Position numbers and translations under genes: made by a program. The notes beneath the pieces were generated by a model. That model searched no databases and was not told the origin of the DNA. It worked only from the letters and a program-made list of their open reading frames with translations. 36,145 nt of DNA from Bacillota bacterium (GTDB lineage Bacteria; Bacillota; Desulfotomaculia; Desulfotomaculales; JAJYZD01): positions 1 to 36,145 of the forward strand of contig JAJYZD010000002.1 in NCBI GenBank assembly GCA_021800315.1, written 5' to 3'. Position 1 is the first letter of the stretch. The number at the start of each line of letters is the position of its first letter. Below are positions 7,926 to 15,511 of this stretch, in pieces.

Positions 7926-8170
7926 ACCGGTATACGGGGTCAGGAAGTACTGACCGGGAGCAAAGAAGCTCTCAGGATAACAGTGTACCGGGTTTCCAGG
8001 AGAAGGCTGATCCGGGTAATTGAATACATAGAGGGATGAACCTCTACAGGGCAAGGGAGCTCACTTGGTGGGTTCCCTTTGCGGCTTTCAAGGTTTAGGA
8101 TAAGCGCGTCCAAAGGGAGACAACGACCGCAGGCCAGGGCAACGGGGCTCAAAAGAGCCCCGTTTTGTTT
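7926..8170 (+). promoter_or_regulatory. Structured leader RNA (candidate riboswitch/attenuator, class unassigned)
   Basis: The transcript from the 7891 promoter folds into a clear closed module. CCGGTATAC (7927-7935) pairs over 9 bp with GTGTACCGG (7983-7991). It encloses two hairpins, GGTCAG/CTGACC (7938-7943 with 7950-7955) and GGGAGC/GCTCTC (7956-7961 with 7968-7973). A second module has TAGAGG/CCTCTA (8029-8034 with 8041-8046) and GCAAGGGA with TCCCTTTGC (8051-8058 with 8074-8082). GAAGGC (8002-8007) may close it with GCTTTC (8084-8089). The RNA then runs into a perfect terminator before an amino-acid permease gene. The CTCTCAGG and CTTTCAAGG segments recall the 3' side of glycine aptamers, but the conserved CCGAAGGGGCAA block is absent, so I leave the class open. 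Confidence 0.65.
8144..8170 (+). terminator. Intrinsic terminator ending the leader RNA
   Basis: GGGGCTC (8144-8150), loop AAAA, GAGCCCC (8155-8161), then GTTTTGTTT. It lies 104 bases before the permease start, so the permease can be expressed from this promoter only by readthrough or antitermination. Confidence 0.9.
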
Positions 8171-8228
8171 ATCTAAGGAGGTGGTGCGAAGTCCCTCAGT
8201 GCATGACCCCGACTCAAATCTGGTGATA

Positions 8229-8264
8229 CCTTCACCGGAGAATCACTTTCAGTGGTGAAAGGAG
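8229..8264 (+). promoter_or_regulatory. Hairpin overlapping the permease ribosome binding site
   Basis: TTCAC (8231-8235) can pair with GTGAA (8255-8259), with CACT/AGTG nested inside (8244-8247 with 8251-8254). The 3' arm runs into the Shine-Dalgarno sequence AAAGGAG (8258-8264) of the permease. The fold could mask the site, a second layer of control after the terminator. Confidence 0.35.
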
Positions 8265-8273
8265 CAATTTATT

Positions 8274-9806
8274 GTGGCTGAACGTAGTGAAATGAAGAAG
8301 ACCCTCACGCTGACCGGAATAACGGTCAACGCTATGGCGTTGATCTCCCCGGGGTCACTCTTTTGGCTCACCTACCAATTACAGGCGGCGAATACCGACC
8401 TGGCCGGTAAGTCTACGGCTATGGATATTTTCTGGGGCTTAATCGCCGCCCTCATCCTATCCTTCCTGACGGCTTTTTCTTATTCGTACCTGGCCACATT
8501 GTACCCGGAAGCCGGTACCGGCAGTTCGTACTACTTTGCGGAACGGGCGTTCATGGACGACCCGTCCATCTTTCCGAAGTTCGCCAGGCTGACCAAGTAC
8601 GTGGTGGGCTGGTTTTCCCACCTTTACTACTGGGCCTATCCCGGAGTAACCGTCGCCATGTTCGCCACCTTGACCGCGTACATCGCCGCCGCCTTCGGGG
8701 CGACCCTCCCGGTCCCGGTCGAGATCCTCGTTGCCCTGGTCTATGCCTTGCTGGTCGGCTACGTGGCCTACCGCGGCATCAACGGGTCCACTCTGAGCAA
8801 CCTGTTGATCACCGTGATCCAACTCGTCGCGCTGGTCGTCATCTCGGTCCTGGCCATAGCCTACCGCGTGATTAATCCCCAGCACGTCCAGTTTGTGTAT
8901 CAGAACATGCTCGACGTGGTGAAGCCGCATAACTTCTCCGCCATCATGTTCCAGGCCACCATAGCCATCTTTCTCCTGGTCGGTTTCGAATCGGCCACGG
9001 CCCTTACCGCCGAGGCGAAGTCGCACAAGGACATCGGCAAGGGCGTTATCGTCTCCCTGATCTTACAGGGTTTAATCTTCTACGTACTGGCCTATTTCGC
9101 GGCCGGCGCCTGGATGAACAATTCCTACACCGTAACCGTCGGCAAGACCGTCAACCACGGTTTCGCCGCGGCGGCCGCCTCCAGCGCCCCCATCGGTGAC
9201 ATGGTGACCAACCTGGGCAACGTCTTCCTGCACGGTAACGGCTTCGTTCTCATGATCATAGTCGCCGCCACGGTGGCCATAGCGTTGTTCGGTACCACCC
9301 TGGCCTGCATCAATACCGGGGTCCGGATCACCTACGCCATGTCCAAGGACAAGGAGATGCCGACGGTTCTGGGCGCCCTGCATCCCAGGCACGCCATTCC
9401 GCACACCTCGATCTGGATCCTGACGGGTATTTCGTTCGTGCTCGGCGCCTTCGGCGTGCTTTCCATCACCAACCTCTCGGCGGTCACCCTGATTTCCAAC
9501 GTCGGCACCTTCATCCTGTACGCCATGACCAACCTGGTCACCCTGGTCGCCTTCCTGCGCCATCCCGGGCGCAACAGGGTCAAGCATACGGTGGTACCGG
9601 TCCTCGGCGTCCTGGTCAATGTGGCCATGCTCGCAGCCGTCTTCTATCTGGGCATCGCGGGCGGCGGCATCGGGCAGCAGGCTTCCATAATCGCGATTAC
9701 CGCGTCGGTGATCTGGACGGTCATCGGTCTGGTCTACTTCCTCGGCAACTCGAAGAAGTTGAACCGGAAGATCGTCGGCAACACACCCGTTGCCCACAAC
9801 GGATAG
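8274..9806 (+). CDS. APC-superfamily amino-acid permease
   Basis: This is a 510-residue integral membrane transporter with about a dozen hydrophobic segments. The N-terminal part has ITVNAMALISPGSLFW and YPEAGTGSSYYFAERAF, matching the TM1 unwound helix and the TM2-TM3 region of amino-acid/polyamine/organocation transporters. FLLVGFESATALTAEAK is the TM6 motif, and AMSKDKEMPTVLGALHP is the conserved cytoplasmic loop after TM8. Substrate is probably an amino acid or amine. The GTG start follows AAAGGAG by 9 bases. It is the only gene behind the long leader RNA, so its substrate may be linked to the ligand of that leader. No terminator is visible before the phosphatase gene. Confidence 0.92.
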   Translation: MAERSEMKKTLTLTGITVNAMALISPGSLFWLTYQLQAANTDLAGKSTAMDIFWGLIAALILSFLTAFSYSYLATLYPEAGTGSSYYFAERAFMDDPSIFPKFARLTKYVVGWFSHLYYWAYPGVTVAMFATLTAYIAAAFGATLPVPVEILVALVYALLVGYVAYRGINGSTLSNLLITVIQLVALVVISVLAIAYRVINPQHVQFVYQNMLDVVKPHNFSAIMFQATIAIFLLVGFESATALTAEAKSHKDIGKGVIVSLILQGLIFYVLAYFAAGAWMNNSYTVTVGKTVNHGFAAAAASSAPIGDMVTNLGNVFLHGNGFVLMIIVAATVAIALFGTTLACINTGVRITYAMSKDKEMPTVLGALHPRHAIPHTSIWILTGISFVLGAFGVLSITNLSAVTLISNVGTFILYAMTNLVTLVAFLRHPGRNRVKHTVVPVLGVLVNVAMLAAVFYLGIAGGGIGQQASIIAITASVIWTVIGLVYFLGNSKKLNRKIVGNTPVAHNG

Positions 9807-9917
9807 CAGGTTAAGATATAGCGTGGAATGACGGTGAAACAGGCTCGTTGGTTCGTTAAAAGCCATGGCGGCAGGGCGCTGGAGCAGCGCCCCGTTGCCC
9901 GTTGGAGGGTGTTTTTC

Positions 9918-10706
9918 ATGCGGGACGCGTCGCTCGCGGCCGGCGCAGGGCCGAAAAAATATCAGGTCTGCAGTCGTACGGATAAAGGTAAAGTCCGGCC
10001 GCGTAATGAAGATTATCACGCCTACTATATTCCGTCCGACCGGGATCTCAAGGAAAAGTGGGGCAGCCTCTTCGCCGTCTCGGACGGGGTGGGCGGCTAC
10101 GCGGGCGGTGAGGCGGCCAGCGCGGAGGCGGTCAACGTGCTGCTCCAGGAATATTATTTCGGCGACCATTCGACCAGGCTGCCGGACCGGCTGCAGGACG
10201 CCTTCAACTGCACGGCGCTGCACCTTTTCGACGTGGGCCACCAACACAAGGGTTTTGCCAATATGCAGTGCACCCTGACGGCGCTCCTGATCCGGACCCA
10301 CCGGTACCACATCGCCCACGTGGGCGATTCCAAGGCCTTTTTGCTCCGTGACGGCAAGCTGCGGCAACTGACCAAAGACCACAGTCTGGTGGCCAAACTG
10401 CTCCGTACGGGGCTGGTTTCGGCCGAGCAGGCCCGGAACCATCCTTACAAGCACATGCTCCTGCGGGCCCTGGGCGGAAATCCGATTACGCCGGTAGACA
10501 TGTATTCCGGCAACGTGCTGCCGGACGACGTTTTCTGCCTGGTCAGCGACGGTGTTCTGGAACACGCCACCGAAGACGAACTGGAAACCTGGCTGCTGGA
10601 AAAAGGAAACTCGCAAACAAGTTTAAACCGGTTGATCGACTGCCTCAACGAAAGAGGCGGGTTGGACAATATGACCATCATGGCGGTAAAAGCCCTGGCC
10701 CACTGA
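9918..10706 (+). CDS. PP2C-family serine/threonine protein phosphatase
   Basis: This is a metal-dependent protein phosphatase of about 262 residues (PrpC/Stp type). The motifs run in order: RTDKGKVRPRNEDYH near residues 20-34, SDGVGGYAGGEAAS with the metal-binding Asp and Gly, HVGDSKAFLLRDG, LTKDHSLVAKL, LVSDGVLEHA and DNMTIMAV at the end. All metal ligands appear present. I chose the ATG at 9918, which follows GGAGGGTG by about 7 bases. The ATG at 9828 would add 30 residues with no PP2C similarity. It lies 29 bases before a Ser/Thr kinase gene, so the pair probably act as opposing enzymes on the same substrates. Confidence 0.93.
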   Translation: MRDASLAAGAGPKKYQVCSRTDKGKVRPRNEDYHAYYIPSDRDLKEKWGSLFAVSDGVGGYAGGEAASAEAVNVLLQEYYFGDHSTRLPDRLQDAFNCTALHLFDVGHQHKGFANMQCTLTALLIRTHRYHIAHVGDSKAFLLRDGKLRQLTKDHSLVAKLLRTGLVSAEQARNHPYKHMLLRALGGNPITPVDMYSGNVLPDDVFCLVSDGVLEHATEDELETWLLEKGNSQTSLNRLIDCLNERGGLDNMTIMAVKALAH

Positions 10707-10735
10707 CACGGGCGACGACAGGAGTGATTAACGCA

Positions 10736-11704
10736 TTGCCGGAAACAGGCAGCGTGATTGAAAACAGGTACACCCTGGTCCGTCCTTTGGGACAAGGCGG
10801 TTTTTCCCGTGTCTTCCTGGCTTCGGACCAGGAAACGGGAAGCCTGGTCGTACTCAAATTTCCCGACCTGGCCCAGATCGGCGACCCGGCGGTTTACGAG
10901 CGGTTTAGGCGGGAAATGGCCATCGCCAAACTGCTCGACCACCCCGACCTGCCCGGAGCCGTCGCCATGTCGGAGGGAAACCCGCCCTTCCTGGTCCTTA
11001 AGTATGTGGCGGGAGAATCGCTGGTCCGGGTCATGGCGGAAAGGGGCCGCTTCCCGGTGGCCGAAACCGTGGCGATGGTGGCCGGTCTTTTGGAAGCCCT
11101 GGACTACTGTCACCAGCGGGGAGTCTATCACCGCGACCTGAAGCCGGAAAACCTGCTCGTTTCTCCGGACGGACGGCTGAAAATCATCGATTTCGGCATC
11201 GCCATGCTGGAAGGCGGGCCCCGCGTAACCTGGCGGGGGTTTTCCGGTCTGATGGGTACGCCGGAATATATGGCGCCGGAACAGATCAAGGGGGAGCGGG
11301 GCGGCGCCCGGACGGACATCTACGCCGCGGGCTGCCTCACGTACCATCTGTTGGCGGGCAGGCCCCCCTTTACCGGCGACAATCCACTGGCCGTCATGCA
11401 CCAGCACCTGACCAGCGAACCGGAGGCCCTGACAACGGTCCGCCGGGATGTGCCGCCGGGCCTTTGGTCGTGCCTGCGGCGGGCAACCCGCAGGCGCAAG
11501 GAAGAGCGTTACGCGACGGCCGGGGAAATGGCCGCCGATCTGCGCAGCCCGGAACAGGTGGATCTAAAATGGATCCGGGAAGGCGATCCGCCGCTGGTTT
11601 CGGTCCTGCGCGACCAAAAAGCCCCCGTGCTGTGGATCTACGGGGCGGTCACCGCGGGGTTGGTCCTGGCCCTGTTGGTTATTCTCCTTACTTTCCGGCG
11701 TTAG
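10736..11704 (+). CDS. Serine/threonine protein kinase with C-terminal membrane anchor
   Basis: This is a Hanks-type kinase of about 322 residues. The glycine loop is LGQGGFSRVF (from residue 18), the ATP-anchoring lysine is K41 in VVLKFP, the catalytic loop is HRDLKPENLL (H132-R133-D134), and the metal-binding motif is DFG (D152). GTPEYMAPEQ is the activation-segment end, with DIYAAGCLTYHLLAGRPPF after it. The domain ends near residue 270. One hydrophobic helix (ILWIYGAVTAG-like, then LVLALLVILL) is followed by FRR at the very end. Unlike PrkC there are no external PASTA repeats. TTG 10736 sits 11 bases after AGGAG; GTG 10724 overlaps that site and is less likely. Confidence 0.92.
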   Translation: MPETGSVIENRYTLVRPLGQGGFSRVFLASDQETGSLVVLKFPDLAQIGDPAVYERFRREMAIAKLLDHPDLPGAVAMSEGNPPFLVLKYVAGESLVRVMAERGRFPVAETVAMVAGLLEALDYCHQRGVYHRDLKPENLLVSPDGRLKIIDFGIAMLEGGPRVTWRGFSGLMGTPEYMAPEQIKGERGGARTDIYAAGCLTYHLLAGRPPFTGDNPLAVMHQHLTSEPEALTTVRRDVPPGLWSCLRRATRRRKEERYATAGEMAADLRSPEQVDLKWIREGDPPLVSVLRDQKAPVLWIYGAVTAGLVLALLVILLTFRR

Positions 11705-11838
11705 CAGGAAGAAAGAAATCGTCCCCGACAGTAGACATCATGACGGCCGGGCTTTTTGGTAAATTGCCTCAAAAAGATTCTGATCCCGGCAGCCCGGTGG
11801 GCCGACGCGGTTATCCTTACAAATTTCGGGCGGGTGGT

Positions 11839-12846
11839 ATGATCTTGAAGCTGCAAAATCTCTCCGTGCTCAGCGACAACTTGCTTTATCTCGTTATATT
11901 GGCCGCTGTATTCAGCCTGGTTTTCCCCGGCCCGGGAACCGGTCTGCAGCCGCTGGTTACACCCGTGCTGGCCCTGATGGTCTGGTGCATGAGCATGACC
12001 ATCCGGCTCGACGATCTGAAGGCCTCCGTCAGGCGGCCGGTGCTGATCGCGGCCGCCCTGTTCCTCGGCTTCGTACCGATGCCTCTTGTGGGCTGGTTCC
12101 TCGGTAAGGTTTTCTTTGGCCCGGGGAGCGGTCTGGCTACCGGACAGTTGCTGGTGGCCTCGCTGCCGTCCGATGTCGCCGCCCCGTTCATGGTCTACCT
12201 GGCCTCGGGCGACACCGCCTTGGCCACGGCCGCCTTGACGGCCTCGGTGGCCCTCACCCCCCTGCTGCTGCCACTGCTGCTGACCTCCCTGGGACGGGTC
12301 CACCTGCTCATACCCATGTCCTACCTGATGTCCGAGCTGTTTATCATCATTGTGGTACCGGTTGTCCTGGGGGTCTTTCTAAATAACCGCTATACGGGCT
12401 TGCGCCACTACGAACCAGTCTACGCGGCGGTGTCTTCCCTCAGTTACCTGTTGCTCCTGGTGATCGTGGTTTCCGCCAACGCCCCCGGCATAAAAAACCT
12501 GCAAAGCCGTGCCCTGTTGATCCTACTGGCCGCGCTCCTGTTAAACGCCGCCGGTTACCTCCTGGGTCTCGCCTCGCTCCTCCTGACCAGGGACAGGCGC
12601 AGGGTGACCGCGTTGCTCTTTCTGACCAGCACCAGGGAATTCGGCATTGCCATAGCGGCCGCGGCGGTCATGGGCCTTCCCGGGGAAATGACCATCCCGG
12701 CCGTTTTCTACGCCGTGGTCCAGATGCTGACCTCACCCCTGATGGCCAGACTGGTGAGGCGGCTGGAGCCCCCCGTCCCGCCGGGACGGGCTGAAACCGC
12801 AGAGGGGACGTCCCACCCTGATCCGCCTCAGGCGGAGACCACGTGA
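11839..12846 (+). CDS. Bile acid:sodium symporter (BASS/SBF) family transporter
   Basis: This is a 335-residue membrane protein with about ten hydrophobic segments, the usual size for the family. The N-terminal half contains LVTPVLALMVWCMSMTIRLDDLK, the conserved TM2/loop region of SBF-like transporters. VASLPSDVAAPFMVYLASGD matches the crossover helix region (normally P-S/N-AP). FLTSTREFGIAIAAAAVMG in the C-terminal half is the second crossover motif. It probably transports an organic anion with Na+; true bile acids are unlikely substrates here. The frame is open upstream to 11464 but that part overlaps the kinase gene. I start at ATG 11839, after a poor GGGTGG site. Confidence 0.85.
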   Translation: MILKLQNLSVLSDNLLYLVILAAVFSLVFPGPGTGLQPLVTPVLALMVWCMSMTIRLDDLKASVRRPVLIAAALFLGFVPMPLVGWFLGKVFFGPGSGLATGQLLVASLPSDVAAPFMVYLASGDTALATAALTASVALTPLLLPLLLTSLGRVHLLIPMSYLMSELFIIIVVPVVLGVFLNNRYTGLRHYEPVYAAVSSLSYLLLLVIVVSANAPGIKNLQSRALLILLAALLLNAAGYLLGLASLLLTRDRRRVTALLFLTSTREFGIAIAAAAVMGLPGEMTIPAVFYAVVQMLTSPLMARLVRRLEPPVPPGRAETAEGTSHPDPPQAETT

Positions 12847-13025
12847 GTATTCGACCGTCGAACCGTTCGTCTCCGCCGTTCCATGGCAACGGCTCACGAC
12901 CCACCCTCCGGGCGGGTACCCCGCCGGGCTTCCGGTAACACATGGAGGACCGGCAGGGTTGGGGTCGCTCAAACTTCTCCCAATCCCGGTGACCGGGGGA
13001 GTCCGTGGCCGTACCACCGCGTCCC
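12847..13025. other. Intergenic stretch, nothing recognised
   Basis: GC-rich sequence between the BASS transporter and the minus-strand ORF. I see no convincing terminator, promoter or gene. Confidence 0.4.
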
Positions 13026-13409
13026 TTACTCCTCCGGCATGGGCGGATACATCATGAGGGCGTGGTTGACGGCCACTTGGTCGTCGGCGACCAGTTCGCC
13101 ACGCGCGTCGCGGACCTGGCGATGGATGGTGTTGTGGCGCACGTAGCCGCCCCACGGTTCCTGGGTGATCCAGTTCTTCCCCTGGTAGACGCGGTAGCGG
13201 AACCCGGCCGGTTGGTCCGACCACCAGGCTCCTTCGAGGTGGGTCGCCGAAAGCGCCAGACGCAGGTGGAAAGACGTCAGGTACCGGGCGTAACAGCGCC
13301 GCAGCCGGAAAAAAGCCGAGGTGCATGCGGTACGCAGGGGGGATCTTGACCGGGGCCGCGGGACGAAAGCCGCCCCGGGTCGATTTTCGATTCCTGGTAA
13401 CAAGGGCAT
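13026..13409 (-). CDS. Hypothetical protein, possibly a gene remnant (127 aa)
   Basis: An open frame on the minus strand starts at ATG 13409 with GAGGGAG 5 bases upstream and ends at 13026. The N-terminal 40 residues are low-complexity and rich in Arg, Pro and Ser. The C-terminal 85 residues look like genuine protein: AWWSDQPAGFRYRVYQGKNW, ITQEPWGGYVRHNTIH, and a final ALMMYPPMPEE. I recognise no family. The uneven composition could mean that a real C-terminal fragment is joined to noncoding sequence, so a decayed gene is possible. It is isolated, convergent with the BASS gene and divergent from spoVG. Confidence 0.4.
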   Translation of the reverse strand: MPLLPGIENRPGAAFVPRPRSRSPLRTACTSAFFRLRRCYARYLTSFHLRLALSATHLEGAWWSDQPAGFRYRVYQGKNWITQEPWGGYVRHNTIHRQVRDARGELVADDQVAVNHALMMYPPMPEE

Positions 13410-13563
13410 CCGGCTCCCTCTAGGTTCATTTCCCGCCGGTCCTTCCAGCGGCGAAAGTCTCCCCGTTGTTTCTTTCGATGGTCATGCTAAATTTACCTTT
13501 CCGGCCGGTCAGCTGCCAGAACAGGGTGACGTTATGAAAAAGTAAAAAATACAAGCCCTCCAA

Positions 13564-13591
13564 GAAGGAACTGTCAGCCATCCCGTAGAAT
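13564..13591 (+). promoter_or_regulatory. Sigma-H-type promoter for spoVG
   Basis: GAAGGAACT (13564-13572) fits the sigma-H -35 consensus RnAGGAwWW with one mismatch. GTAGAAT (13585-13591) fits the -10 consensus RnnGAAT. The spacer is 12 bases. In Bacillus spoVG is a classical sigma-H gene, so the position supports the call. Confidence 0.7.
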
Positions 13592-13656
13592 GGATAGACA
13601 CCAGGGTTCTTGGCAGCAAGGCGGGTCCTGCGGGGGAAAGGTGGTGACAGCATAGT

Positions 13657-13911
13657 ATGCAGGTAACCGATGTCAGGGTACGCAGGGTGCTCAGTGAAGG
13701 AAAGATGAAGGCGATCGTCTCGGTCACCCTGGACAATGCCTTCGTCATTCACGACGTAAAGGTGGTGGAAGGACAAAACGGCCTTTTCGTGGCTATGCCC
13801 AGCCGCAAAACAGCTGACGGGGAGTTCCGGGATATCGCCCACCCCATCAGCACTTCCGCCCGGGAGATCATCCAGAGCGCGGTGCTGACGGCCTACGGGC
13901 AGGCCATCTAG
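13657..13911 (+). CDS. spoVG: Stage V sporulation protein G, RNA/DNA-binding regulator
   Basis: SpoVG is a small conserved nucleic-acid-binding protein that affects sporulation septation and, in other Firmicutes, capsule and virulence expression. The 84 residues are a full-length match: MQVTDVRVRRVLSEGKMKAI, the central VTLDNAFVIHDVKVV, FVAMPSRK and DIAHPISTSAREIIQ. AAAGGTGG with TGA after it (13638-13647) precedes the ATG by 9 bases. A sigma-H-type promoter lies about 65 bases upstream, and a strong terminator follows. It is therefore probably a single-gene transcript, separate from glmU. Confidence 0.97.
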   Translation: MQVTDVRVRRVLSEGKMKAIVSVTLDNAFVIHDVKVVEGQNGLFVAMPSRKTADGEFRDIAHPISTSAREIIQSAVLTAYGQAI

Positions 13912-13936
13912 ATTCGACGCGAAAATCGGTTTTACG

Positions 13937-13967
13937 GGAGAGCTTCACAGCTCTCTTTGTTTTTTTT
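13937..13967 (+). terminator. Intrinsic terminator after spoVG
   Basis: GAGAGCT (13938-13944), loop TCAC, AGCTCTC (13949-13955), then TTTGTTTTTTTT. The stem is 7 bp with a long T-tract. Confidence 0.92.
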
Positions 13968-14012
13968 GCCTGCTGCGGACCTCCCCGTGCGGGGAATGTG
14001 AAAAAAATCTCA

Positions 14013-14041
14013 TTGTGGAACGTCAATCAATAGTATATAAT
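14013..14041 (+). promoter_or_regulatory. Sigma-A promoter for glmU
   Basis: TTGTGG (14013-14018) and a perfect TATAAT (14036-14041) have a 17-base spacer. Transcription from here begins near 14048, downstream of a GTG at 14015. The longer in-frame glmU start is therefore impossible from this promoter. Confidence 0.75.
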
Positions 14042-14098
14042 AGAGTTGTCCTTTCCCTTAAGGTTGGGAATATTTTGCGGTTTAAGGAGGCCCGGTCC

Positions 14099-15493
14099 AT
14101 GCCCCTGGCAGCGGTGATCCTGGCGGCGGGTCAGGGAACGAGGATGAAGTCGGCCTTGCCGAAGGTGCTGCACCCGGTTGCGGGCCGGCCGATGATCGAG
14201 TACGTCCTGGATGCCGTGCGCGGAGCCGGGGCGGACCGCGTCATCGTGGTGGTGGGTTATGAAGCGGGAGCGGTGGAAGCGCTCCTTACGGACCGGGTGG
14301 AAGCCGTCCGGCAGCCGGAACAGCTTGGCACCGGACACGCCGTGCTTCAGGCCGGACCGCTTCTTACCGGCTATGACGGCGATATCCTGGTGCTGTGCGG
14401 TGACACTCCACTCGTCACCGCCGAAGACCTCCTGACCCTGGTCCGGGCCCACCGCGGGGCGAAGGTCGCGGCCACGGTTTTAACGGCCGAACTATCCAAG
14501 CCGGAAGGGTACGGCCGGATCATCCGGGACGCCGGGGGCGGGGTCACCGGCATCGTGGAGCAAAAGGACGCCGGCCCGGCGGAACTGGCGGTCCGGGAAG
14601 TCAACAGCGGCATCTACTGCTTCGCCGCCGGCGCCTTATTCGACGCCCTGGCGGAGTTGACCCCGGACAACGCCCAGGGGGAGTATTACCTGACGGACTG
14701 CGTCCGCCGGCTCAAGGAGGCCGGACAGGGGGTTTTCGCGGTGCGGATCCCGGTTGCTACCCGTATTTCCGGCATCAATACGCGGGTCCAGTTGGCACGG
14801 GTGGAAGCCCTGATGCGGCGGGAGATCGTGGAGAGGCTGATGCTTTCCGGTGTAACCGTGCCGGATCCTTCTTCCATCTTCATCGACGCCGGGGTGCGGG
14901 TGGGCAGGGACAGCGTTGTTTACCCGTTTACCTTTCTGGAGGGCCAAACCGTGGTGGGCGAGCGGTGCCGGATCGGTCCCGGGGCCCGGTTGGTCGATGC
15001 CACGCTTGCGGACGGGGTTGAGGTGCAGTACGCGGTGGTCAAGGGCAGTTCCCTGGCCTCCGGCGTTACGGTGGGGCCGTTCGCGTACATACGCCCGGAC
15101 TGCGCCATCGGGGAGGGGGTGAAGGTAGGCGATTTTGTAGAGCTGAAGAAATCGGTCATCGGTCCCGGTTCCAAGGTGCCTCACCTGAGTTACATAGGCG
15201 ATGCCACCCTGGGTGAGAACGTCAACATCGGTGCCGGTACCATCACCTGCAACTATGACGGCCGGCGAAAATGGCCCACCCGCATCGGATCAAGGTCGTT
15301 CATAGGCAGCAACACCAACCTGGTGGCTCCGGTAAACATAGGCGAGGAGGCCGTTACCGGAGCCGGATCCACCATCACCAGGGACGTGCCGGACGGCGCG
15401 CTGGGGGTGGCCAGGGCCAGGCAGGAGAACCTGCCCGGCTGGTCGGGCCGACAAAGCGGACTAATCAAAAAATCATTCCCACCGGATGAATGA
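14099..15493 (+). CDS. glmU: Bifunctional UDP-GlcNAc pyrophosphorylase / glucosamine-1-P acetyltransferase
   Basis: GlmU makes UDP-GlcNAc, the entry precursor of peptidoglycan. The 464-residue protein has both expected domains. The N-terminal uridyltransferase has LAAGQGTRMKSALPKVLHPV, the signature loop with catalytic Arg and Lys, and CGDTPLVTAEDL. The C-terminal left-handed beta-helix acetyltransferase starts near residue 250, has repeated hexapeptides, and includes FVELKKSVIGPGSKVPHLSY, IGAGTITCNYDG and FIGSNTNLVAPV. TAAGGAGG (14083-14090) precedes the ATG at 14099 by 8 bases. prs follows after 18 bases, so the two form an operon as in Bacillus (gcaD-prs). Confidence 0.98.
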   Translation: MPLAAVILAAGQGTRMKSALPKVLHPVAGRPMIEYVLDAVRGAGADRVIVVVGYEAGAVEALLTDRVEAVRQPEQLGTGHAVLQAGPLLTGYDGDILVLCGDTPLVTAEDLLTLVRAHRGAKVAATVLTAELSKPEGYGRIIRDAGGGVTGIVEQKDAGPAELAVREVNSGIYCFAAGALFDALAELTPDNAQGEYYLTDCVRRLKEAGQGVFAVRIPVATRISGINTRVQLARVEALMRREIVERLMLSGVTVPDPSSIFIDAGVRVGRDSVVYPFTFLEGQTVVGERCRIGPGARLVDATLADGVEVQYAVVKGSSLASGVTVGPFAYIRPDCAIGEGVKVGDFVELKKSVIGPGSKVPHLSYIGDATLGENVNIGAGTITCNYDGRRKWPTRIGSRSFIGSNTNLVAPVNIGEEAVTGAGSTITRDVPDGALGVARARQENLPGWSGRQSGLIKKSFPPDE

Positions 15494-15511
15494 TGGGGGT
15501 TTTAGTCACTC

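Noticed and set aside
8060..8085. T-box-like sequence GGTGGGTTCCC in the permease leader
   Set aside because: The conserved 14-base T-box core (GGTGGNACCGCG) is absent, and no specifier stem with the AGTA and GGTG motifs is visible.
7940..8100. Glycine riboswitch
   Set aside because: CTCTCAGG is present, but the conserved CCGAAGGGGCAA block and the GGAGAG partner strand are missing, so the label is not justified.
8184..8258. 24-codon ORF before the permease, possible leader peptide
   Set aside because: The AAGGAGG motif is only 2 bases from its GTG, and the peptide has no run of one amino acid as expected for attenuation.
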